The notes beneath the pieces were generated by a model. That model saw only the letters and a program-made list of their open reading frames with translations, did no database searches and was not told the origin of the DNA. A stretch of DNA of 64,000 bases from CAVZXS01 sp963779325. Lineage in GTDB: Bacteria > Bacteroidota > Bacteroidia > Chitinophagales > Chitinophagaceae. Positions 16,350 to 25,938 of the stretch are shown piece after piece (positions within the stretch are counted from its first letter, which is position 1; each line of letters starts with the position of its first letter). Both the position numbers and the translations under genes were made by a program. The stretch lies in the NCBI GenBank assembly GCA_963779325.1, contig CAVZXS010000019.1, forward strand, positions 372,001 to 436,000, read 5' to 3'.

Positions 16350-16937
16350 ATGCTAAAACTATTCCCTGCCCTTATTATTTGCTTTACACTTTACTCCTGC
16401 AAAACCTTACAGATAGCGGAGTCGAAAAAAGATATTACAGACTTAGGTATAAGCTGGGAATTAGCTAAAAAAGTTAATCCCGTTTATAAAGAAAGAATTG
16501 ATTCGGTTTTTGAAGCTGTTATGAATCGGTTTAACAGCGAAAAACATTCTTTTTCTGTTCATAGGCAGTTACCGTTTGAACAAAATTTTATTGTATTCCG
16601 TTTTGAAAACGGAAGGTTTGTGAGTAAAGGCGGACGAATTGCGGGCTATGTTATTTCGGGTTTAGGTTTGCTTGCGGCTCCTGTTGCTGTACTGATTGCA
16701 ACCGAAGGAGCATTCTTTGCTGCCTTTTATTATTTCCCGATGGACAAATTAGGTATTGTTGCCACCTTGTCGCCTGCGTTGTCTGATAAAAAAACCATAC
16801 CTAAACCCTTGATGGTAGAAACCGGGGCGATGTTTTCTAACAAAACAAAAAGAATGAATAAAATGGGCAGGAAATTAGAGCAAACAATATATAAGATGCT
16901 GCTTAAATTAGATAAACAACTATTGACGAAAAAGTAA
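16350..16937 (+). CDS. Lipoprotein of unknown function
   Basis: A 195-residue protein with signal sequence MLKLFPALIICFTLYSC and lipid Cys at residue 17. The mature part has a polar stretch (ELAKKVNPVYKERIDSVFEA), then a strongly hydrophobic segment at about residues 95-130 (GYVISGLGLLAAPVAVLIAT). A basic helical C-terminus follows (KRMNKMGRKLEQTIYKMLLK). Having a membrane segment inside a lipoprotein is unusual and suggests two attachments to the same membrane. No family is recognised. A terminator follows at 17011. Confidence 0.6.
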   Translation: MLKLFPALIICFTLYSCKTLQIAESKKDITDLGISWELAKKVNPVYKERIDSVFEAVMNRFNSEKHSFSVHRQLPFEQNFIVFRFENGRFVSKGGRIAGYVISGLGLLAAPVAVLIATEGAFFAAFYYFPMDKLGIVATLSPALSDKKTIPKPLMVETGAMFSNKTKRMNKMGRKLEQTIYKMLLKLDKQLLTKK

Positions 16938-17010
16938 AGGCTGCGTTTTTTCTCTTCCTATCAATCTGCTTTTCCCTTTTTTCGAGAGTTGTCGAACCTT
17001 AACAACATTT

Positions 17011-17054
17011 GAAAAAGAGGAGCTTCATTTTTCAGATGCGGCTCCTCTTTTTTA
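17011..17054. terminator. Bidirectional Rho-independent terminator
   Basis: Stem AAAAAGAGGAGC / GCTCCTCTTTTTT with a 17-nt loop. It lies between the convergent lipoprotein gene (ends 16937) and the exported protein gene (ends 17074), with an A-tract on one side and a T-tract on the other, so it can serve both. Confidence 0.75.
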
Positions 17055-17073
17055 TCATTACCGTCAATACAAT

Positions 17074-17661
17074 TTAGTCTTTTATATCACCTCTTTCATT
17101 GTCTTCTCTTTCTCTTTCGTAAACCGCTATTTTTATTTTCCATTCGAGCATTTCATATTCCATCAGTAATTCAATTTTAAGTTTGCCCATCAATTCATCT
17201 TTGGCGCCTGATTCAAAAATAACGGCGGTAAATTTCTTTTCGTCGGAAGGACTTTCGTACGCACCGGTAAAATGATAGGCCTGCTGACCAATTTTAACCG
17301 TCATATTTTGCAACTGGCTAAAACAAGTTTTGAATTTTTTTGCAGCCGCGTCAAAATCATCGGTGGCAAAAAGTTTAGCTTGCCAACTGTAATGATTCTG
17401 TTTTTTAGAAGTATATTCCGTTACAATACATTCCTCCGCATCCTTCAACTTTACGGTAGATTCGTAATCAGTCGATTGAGGGTTTTGGATGATTAACTCC
17501 CCGGTGATATTCTGAAAATGATTAGGGTAATCTTTTACAACTTTTGCCAGTTCATTACTAATACCGTTGTTTGCAGCAGGCAGTCGCAGTTGGCCTGATA
17601 CAGAAAAAATACTAAGCATTAAGCAAGCGGAAATAACCGCATGGCTGAAGATTTGTTTCAT
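17074..17661 (-). CDS. Exported protein of unknown function
   Basis: A 195-residue protein with a signal peptide (MKQIFSHAVISACLMLSIFS, cleavage near VSGQ, residue 23). The mature domain of about 150 residues contains two Cys (EECIVTEY and TCFSQL), one compact alpha/beta pattern (DFDAAAKKFKTCFSQLQNMT), and a C-terminal strand ending in a charged tail (EREREDNERGDIKD). Similar small periplasmic proteins are frequent in Chitinophagaceae, but I cannot name the family. The gene stands alone, convergent with the lipoprotein at 16350. Confidence 0.6.
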   Translation of the reverse strand: MKQIFSHAVISACLMLSIFSVSGQLRLPAANNGISNELAKVVKDYPNHFQNITGELIIQNPQSTDYESTVKLKDAEECIVTEYTSKKQNHYSWQAKLFATDDFDAAAKKFKTCFSQLQNMTVKIGQQAYHFTGAYESPSDEKKFTAVIFESGAKDELMGKLKIELLMEYEMLEWKIKIAVYEREREDNERGDIKD

Positions 17662-17774
17662 GAGTTTGGATAAATTTTGGGTTAGTAAAATGCGAATATC
17701 AACATTTTTATGGGTTTATTCACACTTTTCTCACATTTTTTTCGTTTCTTTAGCGTCATAAAAACATCCGAATT

Positions 17775-17939
17775 ATGAAAAGCAAAGCAATTCACCATGT
17801 ACACGAGGAGGCGAAAATTTACAAAAATTATTATCGCCCGTCCCTAAATTTAGTGCGGTTTGTAAAATCTATTATGGCTGTTCTTATTTCCGGTTCTTCG
17901 CCTGCTACTCACGGGCAAAGCTATATCCGCAGAAAATAA
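17775..17939 (+). CDS. Possible small protein, 54 residues
   Basis: An open frame from ATG 17775 to TAA 17939 in a 476-bp gap. The product begins MKSKAIHHVHEEAKIYKNYY, has a weak hydrophobic stretch (SIMAVLISGSSPA), and ends SYIRRK. No motif is recognised. Codon choice is compatible with coding, and 18087 carries a hairpin downstream, but no clear promoter is seen. The remainder of the gap (17662-17774 and 17940-18086) shows nothing else. Confidence 0.3.
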   Translation: MKSKAIHHVHEEAKIYKNYYRPSLNLVRFVKSIMAVLISGSSPATHGQSYIRRK

Positions 17940-18086
17940 CACCCCTTATTTTACCAACTTATGCCGATGTGATATCCGTAATAGTCTCCCGAAAAATCGT
18001 AAAACTAAACGGCTATCCGATGGGCATTTACCACTGTAAATTTTTTAAAATATTAGCATATTTTAAAAATCACATTGGTATAACAT

Positions 18087-18124
18087 AACAAAGCCGATGC
18101 GTTTTTAATGCACCGGCTTTGTTT
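18087..18124 (-). terminator. Terminator for the 18138 barrel gene
   Basis: Imperfect stem AACAAAGCCGATGC / GCACCGGCTTTGTT with one mismatch and a 9-nt loop. It sits 14 bp beyond the stop codon of the minus-strand gene, with flanking T/A tracts. Confidence 0.65.
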
Positions 18125-18137
18125 ATTTCTTTTTGTT

Positions 18138-21071
18138 TTAACCCGAAATGCGCATATCCCGCATGCCCCGTTGTATTTGTCTCGGCATTGGCGGCATTCC
18201 CGGTTGCTGATTTTTACTGCCGCCTTTGTTCAGGTTAAACATAAGACTCAACAGGAAGTAACGACGCAGTACATTACTGCGGGTATCTTCTATAAAATTA
18301 TCGCCGGTAGTACGATTGATACTTTGGTTTTGATTGAGTATATCAAATACGGATAATTTCAATTCAATATTTTTCTTTTTGGCAAACTGTTTTGCTACGG
18401 ACCCGTTCCACATCGGTATGCTTTGGTTAAATCCTTCGCCCCGCCCTGTATTGATGAAATAATCAAAGTCGCTCGATAAAACTATATTGTTTTTAAACGT
18501 ATAGGCCGCATCTACAGAATAAGTCTGAGTAAAATAATCCGTATTTAAATTGCTTTGCAAACTGTAGTTTACTTTATTATACAAAACCGTTGCATTAATA
18601 CCGAGGTCAAATTTTTCTTTTAATGCTATATTAGTTCCCGCAGTTTGCGAAAGTAAAAATGTATTGGTGATATTTTTTGCTTTGTAAACCAAACTTACAC
18701 CGCGTATCGAGGAAAGCGTAGTGGTAAGATTTACATTACTGCCTTTTAATTTTTTATTTTTTATAGGGATACCCATACTGTAAAATGCGGTAGCATTGTA
18801 AGCCCCGTTCAAGTTTACGGGTTTTGTCAGCTGTACCGTTCTGCTTATCGAATCAATGCTGTTTACAATTTTATTGGATGTTTGATTTACTATTACACCA
18901 ACAGCGTAATATTTAAACGTAAGAAAATTAAATGTATTAAAATTTACATTCAGGTTATTGGTAAACTCCTGTTTCAGCGCCGGGTTACCGGTACTTACCT
19001 GCAGCGGGTTACTTACATCCAATACATCCTGCAATTGATTAACCGACGGAGCATTGGTACGTCCCCGATAATTGATACGCAGGTTTTTTGTTCTTGAAAA
19101 AGTGTAATTAAAATTGGCCGAAGGGAATAAGTTCACAAAATTTTGTTTAATCGTTGTATCCTTCAGTACAGGAAATTTGCGAATGCTGTGACTGCTCAGT
19201 TCAGCGAACTGTGCCGCCAAACCAAACTGGTAATTATATTTTTTCTCCTGTATACGAAAATTAGCGCCGGCACGATGCGATGTAAAACCGTTTTCGAATA
19301 AATTGGTCTGCTGCGCATTTTCTAAATCATATTTACCCGAGCTTGTATTAAAATTAAAAGCTTTCCTGTCCGAAGTATTTTGATTGCTGGTAAAGGCGTA
19401 GTTTATTTCTACTAATTTATTTTTTCCTACGGGTTCAGTGTACGAGGTGCTGATTACATTATTATGTCCGCGGGTTTTTTGTTTGTTTTGCAAATTTTGG
19501 TCGCGTACAAACAATACATCGCCGGTAGATTTGTAACTTGTAAAAGGCGCCAGGCTAAAACCTTCGCCGTCGCTGTTGTTAACGGCATTCGTCCAGCCCA
19601 ATGTAAATGTGCGTCCTGTTTTATTCAGCTTACGACGGTACAAAATATTATTATTAATATTATAGCCATCGCGTTCGTTGGTATTCCTGTTTTTAGATGT
19701 AAGCGCCAAATAACTTTGCGACAGGCCGTTTATGGATTGTATAAATGAAGTGTCTTCATTTACAGTTTCCGAATGTTGCAGTGTAACCGAAGGGGTGTAC
19801 AAAATAGAATTGAGTGAATCTATTTTATATTCAATTCGATAATTAAACCGCAGGTTTTGATTACGGCTGTCACGTTGCTCAGTTATATTTTGAATGGCTG
19901 TAGAGTCATCGGGAAATAAAGTTTGACGAAGCCTGTCCTGTCTTAGTTCATTATCAGTTTGCGATACAAATACACTTCCGGTCGTGCTGATTTTCGGGCC
20001 CCACACATCGCGATAGTTAAGACCTGCTGATAATGATTTAGCAATACCGCTGCCCGAACTGCCCAACCCGAATGCACTCATGGCACCGCCACCACCACTT
20101 CCGCCACCAGTTCTTGTGCCGCCAAGCATTTGCATTCCGCCACCACCGCCACCAAAACCACCACCACCGCTTCCACCACCCATTGCACCAAAACCTCCCA
20201 TCATACTTACTACATCCGAAAAAGAAAATCCTTGTTTATTTATATTATTCGCCGCGCCGATAAATGATACCTGTCGGTCGCCATTAAAACGATTGAAACT
20301 CAAATTGGCATCATACCTTCCGTCGGTGCCTGCGCCAACGGTTGATTTACCAAAATATCCATTCTTTTTATCTTTCTTTAACTTAATATTTACCGCCTTT
20401 GTTTTACTGCCGTCATCAATTTTTGTAAATCGTGCCTGCTCGCTCATATCATCATACACTTGTATGCTCTCCACCATATCAGCGGTCAAATTTTTTGTAG
20501 CCAATTTTGGATCGGTACCAAAAAACTCTTTGCCGTCCACATATACTTTCTGTACCTGTTCGCCCTGCGCTTTTACCGTGCCGTCTTTGCTTACTTCTAC
20601 GCCCGGCAGTTTTTTAAGTAAATCCTCTACGGTTGCATTGGGTCTTGTTTTAAAACCATCAGCTTTAAACTCTACGGTATCTTCTTTTATTTTTACCGGG
20701 GATTCATCTCTTACCACCACGCCTTCCAATGTTTTAAAATCTTTCAGAAGAATTACTGAACCGATATCATTTATTTTTTTATCCGTTGTTATAATGAATG
20801 CCTGTTTGTAATATTGAAATCCCTGTGAAGAAATCAATAAGTTATATTCTCCCGCTTCAAGGTTCCTTATTTCAAAATTTCCTTTACTGTCCGAAATGGA
20901 AAATGCAGCCAATGAAGAATCTTTTAAAAGCATGGCAGATATAGTTGCGTTGGCAACAGGTTGCTTTGAAGCGGTATCCGTTATTTTACCTTTTACAATA
21001 CCATCAGCTTTCTGCGCATGAATCGCTAAACTCAGTAATGCAAAAAGAATAAGAGACGGAATTTTTCTCAT
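18138..21071 (-). CDS. TonB-dependent-receptor-like outer membrane protein (OMP_b-brl_3 type)
   Basis: A 977-residue protein. Signal peptide residues 1-19 (MRKIPSLILFALLSLAIHA). A CarboxypepD_reg domain spans about 25-110 (GKITDTASKQPVANATISAM, then GNFEIRNLEAGEYNLLISSQ). A plug-like region follows at about 115-230 (VEDLLKKLPGVEVSKDGTVK, then YVDGKEFFGTDPKLATKNL, TADMVESIQVYDDMSEQA). The rest is beta-barrel with many short aromatic strands. A glycine-rich tract (about residues 290-340, GGGSGGGGFGGGGGGMQM) interrupts the early barrel and probably forms an extracellular loop. Unlike SusC it has no SusD partner, so the cargo is unknown. It ends 14 bp before a terminator. Confidence 0.85.
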   Translation of the reverse strand: MRKIPSLILFALLSLAIHAQKADGIVKGKITDTASKQPVANATISAMLLKDSSLAAFSISDSKGNFEIRNLEAGEYNLLISSQGFQYYKQAFIITTDKKINDIGSVILLKDFKTLEGVVVRDESPVKIKEDTVEFKADGFKTRPNATVEDLLKKLPGVEVSKDGTVKAQGEQVQKVYVDGKEFFGTDPKLATKNLTADMVESIQVYDDMSEQARFTKIDDGSKTKAVNIKLKKDKKNGYFGKSTVGAGTDGRYDANLSFNRFNGDRQVSFIGAANNINKQGFSFSDVVSMMGGFGAMGGGSGGGGFGGGGGGMQMLGGTRTGGGSGGGGAMSAFGLGSSGSGIAKSLSAGLNYRDVWGPKISTTGSVFVSQTDNELRQDRLRQTLFPDDSTAIQNITEQRDSRNQNLRFNYRIEYKIDSLNSILYTPSVTLQHSETVNEDTSFIQSINGLSQSYLALTSKNRNTNERDGYNINNNILYRRKLNKTGRTFTLGWTNAVNNSDGEGFSLAPFTSYKSTGDVLFVRDQNLQNKQKTRGHNNVISTSYTEPVGKNKLVEINYAFTSNQNTSDRKAFNFNTSSGKYDLENAQQTNLFENGFTSHRAGANFRIQEKKYNYQFGLAAQFAELSSHSIRKFPVLKDTTIKQNFVNLFPSANFNYTFSRTKNLRINYRGRTNAPSVNQLQDVLDVSNPLQVSTGNPALKQEFTNNLNVNFNTFNFLTFKYYAVGVIVNQTSNKIVNSIDSISRTVQLTKPVNLNGAYNATAFYSMGIPIKNKKLKGSNVNLTTTLSSIRGVSLVYKAKNITNTFLLSQTAGTNIALKEKFDLGINATVLYNKVNYSLQSNLNTDYFTQTYSVDAAYTFKNNIVLSSDFDYFINTGRGEGFNQSIPMWNGSVAKQFAKKKNIELKLSVFDILNQNQSINRTTGDNFIEDTRSNVLRRYFLLSLMFNLNKGGSKNQQPGMPPMPRQIQRGMRDMRISG

Positions 21072-21151
21072 GGTATAATTTGGCTTGTAAAAGTAGAAGC
21101 TATAACTAACAAAAAAGGTTAATTATTGTTAAACGGCGGCCGAAATTGAAA

Positions 21152-24100
21152 TTAACTGAACAGGTACTCTACATCTTCCCTGGTAAGTGTTTTTACAAAC
21201 GTAGCATCATCCGAAATGAGCTCTTTAGCCAAGGCTCTTTTCTTTTCCTGCAGTTGCATTATTTTATCTTCAATGGTATCCTTACAAATCATACGGTAGG
21301 CAAAAATATTTTTTGTTTGTCCTATACGGTGTGTACGGTCGATGGCCTGTTGTTCTACAGCGGGGTTCCACCAAGGGTCAACAATGTATACATAATCCGC
21401 GGCAGTAAGGTTTAAACCCACACCGCCGGCTTTTAATGAAATTAAAAATACTCTTACCGTGTCGTCATTCTGAAAACTTTGAATCGCTTTTTCCCTGTCG
21501 GGCGCCGATGTGCTTCCGTCAAAATATTCAAACTTAATTCCCAGTTCGGTTAATTTTTCTCTTATCAAACCCAGCATACCGAGGAACTGGGAAAATACCA
21601 ATGCCTTGTGATCGCCAATGTTTTCTACAATCTCTCTTGTAAGCTCATCTAACTTAATAGAGTGATTGGGAAATTTTTCCGTTTCATTTAATATAGCCGG
21701 CGAGTCGCAAATTTGGCGCAGCTTCATCAAGCCCTGCAAAATAGTAAGCTGCGATTTTTGTATGCCCTGCGTTTCGATGGTACCCAAAATCTGGTTGCGG
21801 TAATCATTCCTGTACGCATCGTAAATGGCTTGTTGCTCATCTTCCATTTCACAAAAAAGAATCATCTCCTGTTTTTCCGGTAAATCTTTTGCTACCTGCT
21901 CTTTTGTTCTTCTTAAAATAAAAGGGTATAATATTTTCTTCAGGTGATCTTTCCTGTCTTTCTCGCCAAACTTATCAATAGGTATGGCAAACTCCTGCCT
22001 GAAAAATTCCATAGTACCCAGCATACCGGGGTTTAAGAAATTCATTTGCGCAAAAATGTCAAATGTATTGTTTTGCAGCGGTGTACCGCTCATGCAAAGT
22101 TTGTGTTTTACATTCAGCAAGGAAGCAGCTCTTGTAACTTTACTGGAAGGATTTTTTATGGCTTGTGATTCATCCAATACCACATAATCCAGCTCGACGG
22201 ATGATAATAATTTTATATCGCTGCGCAAAGTACCGTAAGTGGTTATCGTAACATCATGTACCATCAGTTCTTCCTTACTTCTTGTACGTGTACCGCCGTG
22301 ATGTATGTGATAAGTTAATGACGGCGTAAATTTTTTAATTTCATTTTCCCAGTTATAAATAAGCGTAGTGGGACAAACAATCAACGCCTTCAGTTTACCG
22401 TACTTCTCTCTAAATATTTGTAAAAAAGAAAGTGCCTGTACGGTTTTACCAAGACCCATATCATCGGCCAGTATACCGCCCCAGTTTACTTCGTGCAAAT
22501 AATTGAGCCATTGAAAACCTGCTACCTGGTAGGGTCTTAAAATATTTACCAAATTAGCCGGCGCGGGCAATTCATGAATTTTATTAAACTGGCGCAGGTT
22601 TTCATACTTGCCTTCTAATTGAATCATCAGTTCCTCTTCGTCACGCTGCTCATATAATTCATCTACCACGCTTAAATGATAGCGACTCAATTTTAAATTA
22701 TTCGCTTTGCCTTCGCCAACACGGAAGAGCAATGAATATTTTTTTAACCACTCATCGGGCAGTATACCTAAGGTGCCGTCGTTCAGTTGTACAAACTGTT
22801 GCTTATTAGCCAATGCTCTTTTTACCTCGGCGATGGTTACTTTCTGATCGCCGAAAACAATATCCACCTTAGCATCAAACCAATCGGTATTGCTGCTGAT
22901 AAAAATTTTTGTTTGCGGCTTGGCAGTATTAAAACGGAAATTTTTAAGTGCATCAAAACCGAATACCGGCGTTTTCATGTCCTTCATGGCATCTACAAAT
23001 AAAAAGAACCAGTTGTTTTTTAAAACATCCGTTCCTTTCAATGCCAGTGTTTGCGTGTCCTCGTGATAAGAAAAATTAGAGTGCAGGCTTTGCAATTTAT
23101 TTATAAACTCCATTTCTATTTCGCGATTGCGATGCACTATCATTACCTTATCTGCCTGCGGTACTATTATTTCGTTGCGGTCTCTCGCTTTTACATCGTA
23201 CCCTTTATAGGAAAATACCGGTTGAAAAACTAAAAATTCGCCTTTCTCCAGCAAATATAATTTTACTTCCGGGTCGCCGGCCTTTACTTCGCTTATCAGC
23301 GATTTATCAAAATCAACTTCAAAATCTTTTGTAAGCGGCAGAATGGTTTTGTACAGCACGTTGTTCCATTCGTCTTTCTTGGCTTTTATTTCACCTGTTG
23401 GTAAAAAGCCGGTTACCGTTTCCAGTACTTCGGTATTTTTCCATAAGTGTAATTGGTGATTGTATAAAAAAACCAAGGGGCTTTTGCTTTCATTATCTTC
23501 CAGGGCATAATCGTAACCGCCGGTTTTAATACGGCAATTTATTTTACAATTGCCGTTTTTACTTACAATAAAATAGGGCTGTACCTCCTCCTGCGAAACC
23601 TGCAGTTGCGAGAGATTGACTGTTATAAAATTTTTCGATTCGGGTAATATATATATCAGCGGGTTATCGGTTGTCTCGCTTACTAATTTTTTTATTTTAG
23701 GTAAAAGGTATTCATCAATTAATTTTTTTGTATCATCGGGTAAACCGTCTTCTTCCCGGTGAATAATATTTTCCCAAATACCGGAGAACGGAGAATTGCG
23801 GCTGATGTATTTATTTATTTCCGCATCCTGCAGTTTGCGTATTTGCGTAACTAAGCTTCTGTCCGTTTCAGTTAATGCGTCGGTATTAATGTATTTGGTA
23901 AGATCTAATTTTTCCACTTTGCCGGCAAATCCGTTATCCGCTTCATTGGTTTCGCCCAACACCGCGTCCAACGTAAAATAGGGATACAGTTTTTTATTAA
24001 AATTAAAAACAACACCCAGCCGCTGCGCCGGTTTTTCCAGTACCTCCGGCAAATCATTTTCTACCTCTACCAATTCTTTCTCCGCTACCGGCTTGAAAGA

Positions 24101-24910
24101 TGAAACATTGGCGGGCGCATTTACTCTTTTTATACTTGTATCCAATACCCGCAGGTAAGGTTTGCCTTCTTTGTAAGCGAATTCAAATTTTCCTTTCAGG
24201 TTGTCCTCCAGCGTATAGCCGTAAGCCTCCAGCAATTTATTTTTTTCCTTATCCCAATTACGAATGCTGTCAAAATAAAATGCGCCGTGTGCATTCAGCA
24301 GTTGCAGAAACACAATTACTTTAGGCAGGCATAGCAAATGTTCTTTGTCATCAAAATCGCAACTGGTATCAAAATTTCTCTCTTCGTTTTTCCGCAGAAT
24401 TACTTTGTATTCAGTACCGTCCAATTTTACCGTAGCTTTTACCAGCTCATCATGCGCCGAGTCAATGGTGGCTTTATTGCTTTTCAACCAGGCTTCCGCA
24501 TCGCTGAAAATATCCTGCGAAGAAAGTAAGCGAACAGTACGCTGATCAATGTTTTTCATTTTGGCCACCGTATGCCGCTGGTCAAATTGTTTATCATCAC
24601 CCTGCAGTTGACCGCGGTCGACCAGGTCCTGCAATTGAAAAAGAGCGGCTACTTCGTGGCGGCATATATCGCCAATATTGTAGGGGCAGGCGCAACGAAG
24701 TGATAAGGATTGCGGCTCTTTTATTTTTTGTATATGCACTTTGTAAAAAGTAGCATACATATCGTCTTTTATTCTGAAAACGGCGGAGCCGAACAAATCA
24801 TCATATTCCGCCAATTCGCAAAAGCCCATCGAAAAAATTTTTTTTCCTCTGCGAATTACTTCATCGGAGCCGTGGGTATAGACAAACTTTAATAGGGGTG
24901 ATAATGCCAA
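21152..24910 (-). CDS. SWIM zinc finger + SNF2-family DEAD/DEAH helicase
   Basis: A 1252-residue protein. A SWIM zinc-binding motif lies near the N-terminus (C73, C75, C83, H85: RCACPYNIGDICRHEV). A long middle region of about 700 residues follows, then a Swi2/Snf2 ATPase: motif I GGILADDMGLGKTVQALSF, motif II VVLDESQAIKN (DESQ in place of DEAH), motif III MSGTPLQNN. The helicase C-lobe ends with LISLKAGGVGLNLTAADYVY and the arginine-finger motif QAIDRTHRIGQ. This architecture is common in bacteria; it probably remodels protein-DNA or RNA polymerase complexes by ATP-driven translocation, but no member has a fixed role. The start is TTG at 24910, since no ATG precedes the conserved N-terminus. 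Confidence 0.9.
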   Translation of the reverse strand: MALSPLLKFVYTHGSDEVIRRGKKIFSMGFCELAEYDDLFGSAVFRIKDDMYATFYKVHIQKIKEPQSLSLRCACPYNIGDICRHEVAALFQLQDLVDRGQLQGDDKQFDQRHTVAKMKNIDQRTVRLLSSQDIFSDAEAWLKSNKATIDSAHDELVKATVKLDGTEYKVILRKNEERNFDTSCDFDDKEHLLCLPKVIVFLQLLNAHGAFYFDSIRNWDKEKNKLLEAYGYTLEDNLKGKFEFAYKEGKPYLRVLDTSIKRVNAPANVSSFKPVAEKELVEVENDLPEVLEKPAQRLGVVFNFNKKLYPYFTLDAVLGETNEADNGFAGKVEKLDLTKYINTDALTETDRSLVTQIRKLQDAEINKYISRNSPFSGIWENIIHREEDGLPDDTKKLIDEYLLPKIKKLVSETTDNPLIYILPESKNFITVNLSQLQVSQEEVQPYFIVSKNGNCKINCRIKTGGYDYALEDNESKSPLVFLYNHQLHLWKNTEVLETVTGFLPTGEIKAKKDEWNNVLYKTILPLTKDFEVDFDKSLISEVKAGDPEVKLYLLEKGEFLVFQPVFSYKGYDVKARDRNEIIVPQADKVMIVHRNREIEMEFINKLQSLHSNFSYHEDTQTLALKGTDVLKNNWFFLFVDAMKDMKTPVFGFDALKNFRFNTAKPQTKIFISSNTDWFDAKVDIVFGDQKVTIAEVKRALANKQQFVQLNDGTLGILPDEWLKKYSLLFRVGEGKANNLKLSRYHLSVVDELYEQRDEEELMIQLEGKYENLRQFNKIHELPAPANLVNILRPYQVAGFQWLNYLHEVNWGGILADDMGLGKTVQALSFLQIFREKYGKLKALIVCPTTLIYNWENEIKKFTPSLTYHIHHGGTRTRSKEELMVHDVTITTYGTLRSDIKLLSSVELDYVVLDESQAIKNPSSKVTRAASLLNVKHKLCMSGTPLQNNTFDIFAQMNFLNPGMLGTMEFFRQEFAIPIDKFGEKDRKDHLKKILYPFILRRTKEQVAKDLPEKQEMILFCEMEDEQQAIYDAYRNDYRNQILGTIETQGIQKSQLTILQGLMKLRQICDSPAILNETEKFPNHSIKLDELTREIVENIGDHKALVFSQFLGMLGLIREKLTELGIKFEYFDGSTSAPDREKAIQSFQNDDTVRVFLISLKAGGVGLNLTAADYVYIVDPWWNPAVEQQAIDRTHRIGQTKNIFAYRMICKDTIEDKIMQLQEKKRALAKELISDDATFVKTLTREDVEYLFS

Positions 24911-25085
24911 AGTGCGTATGGATTTAGTGGTACAAAATAAGGGCTTTGTATACCTGTATTTCGTAACAGGTTAATCGGCAAATGTAAAAGAAACTGCGGC
25001 AGATTTCCTTAAAAAAAGAGAGAAATAAAAAATAATTTTTTATACTACAAAATAAAAAATAAATGATTTATCTTACATCCTTTTT

Positions 25086-25814
25086 TTAGCCCGCAACCAG
25101 CTTTCCCGCCTCGTATACGGGCAGTACATCTGCACCATCAGGTGTAAGGCAATAACGTATATCTTTTTCCAGTCCGAAACCGGTGAGCCGGTTATAATGA
25201 GAAGCATTATTCTTTTTCATAAAACCAAACATATCTTTTTTGGCTTTATCATACATGGCCTCAGCCATATGCGACGCATCGCAGTTGATGGTAAAATGCT
25301 CTTTAATATTTGCTATTACCGCTCCCGCAAATAAAGTGTCCTCAATATTGACTTTATCTTTCCATGCGGCACAACCCAACACTACATTTTGATTTTGTTT
25401 TTTTAAATAGTTACAAACCGCGGTAAGATTGGGAAATGAACCGGTAATAATTCCCTTAGCTCCTTTGTCCAATGCCATGTGTAACAGTCTTGTTCCGTTG
25501 GTAGTAGTCAGTACCAACGTTTTGTTTTTTACAAATGCAGGCGGGTATTCGAACGGCGAGTTACCGTATTTAAGTCCTTCGGCAATTTTTCCGTCCCGTT
25601 CGCCGGCGGTGATGCCGTCAATTTGTTTACCCAGTTCTATACACCGGCTTACACTGTCTACAGGAATTACACATTTAGCGCCATTGTATAATGCAGTCGC
25701 AATGGTAGATGTGGCACGGAGTACATCAATAATGACCACGATGCTGTTACTCAGATCGTATAAGTTTATTAATGCCGGTGAAAGAGATGTATAGAGAGCG
25801 GGTTTGTTATCCAT
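25086..25814 (-). CDS. comB: 2-phosphosulfolactate phosphatase, ComB family
   Basis: The frame extends to 25856, but ATG 25814 (MDNKPALYTSLSPALINLYD) is the better start. A -7 element TACATTTG lies at 25837-25830 on the minus strand and the extra codons come from the 103-bp repeat at 25836. The product is 242 residues. Motifs: VVIIDVLRATSTIATALYNG with the metal-binding Asp, ITAGERDGKIAEGLKYGNSP, LVLTTTNGTRLL, and VLGCAAWKDKVNIEDTLFAG. These fit the ComB family, which dephosphorylates (R)-2-phospho-3-sulfolactate in coenzyme M synthesis. In bacteria outside methanogens the same fold probably handles sulfolactate or a related phosphoester; the pathway here is unknown. Confidence 0.85.
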   Translation of the reverse strand: MDNKPALYTSLSPALINLYDLSNSIVVIIDVLRATSTIATALYNGAKCVIPVDSVSRCIELGKQIDGITAGERDGKIAEGLKYGNSPFEYPPAFVKNKTLVLTTTNGTRLLHMALDKGAKGIITGSFPNLTAVCNYLKKQNQNVVLGCAAWKDKVNIEDTLFAGAVIANIKEHFTINCDASHMAEAMYDKAKKDMFGFMKKNNASHYNRLTGFGLEKDIRYCLTPDGADVLPVYEAGKLVAG

Positions 25815-25835
25815 AATTGTGTATGGGTGCAAATG

Positions 25836-25938
25836 TAATACCGAATCGCCATGCAAAATAGTCCAATTTGATATTTGTTCCCGCTCTCGGTATTATACTA
25901 ATTCTTTTTGCTTAAATTATAAATCAATTTGGTATAAA
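25836..25938 (+). repeat. 103-bp dispersed repeat, copy A
   Basis: It begins TAATACCGAATCGCCAT, continues AAAAT...TGATATT, then CTCTCGGTATTATACTAATT, CTTTTTG, and ends AAATCAATTTGGTATAAA. A second copy of exactly the same length is on the opposite strand at 60828-60930. Internal inverted repeats pair TAATACCGA with TCGGTATTA, and TTATACTAATT with AATTTGGTATAA, so each copy can fold as two hairpins. Copy A overlaps the promoter of the comB gene and supplies the spurious upstream codons of that frame. Confidence 0.8.

Noticed and set aside
20072..20811. Long proline-rich plus-strand frame opposite the barrel gene
   Set aside because: It mirrors the glycine-rich tract of the real minus-strand gene (GGT/GGC codons read as proline codons on the other strand).
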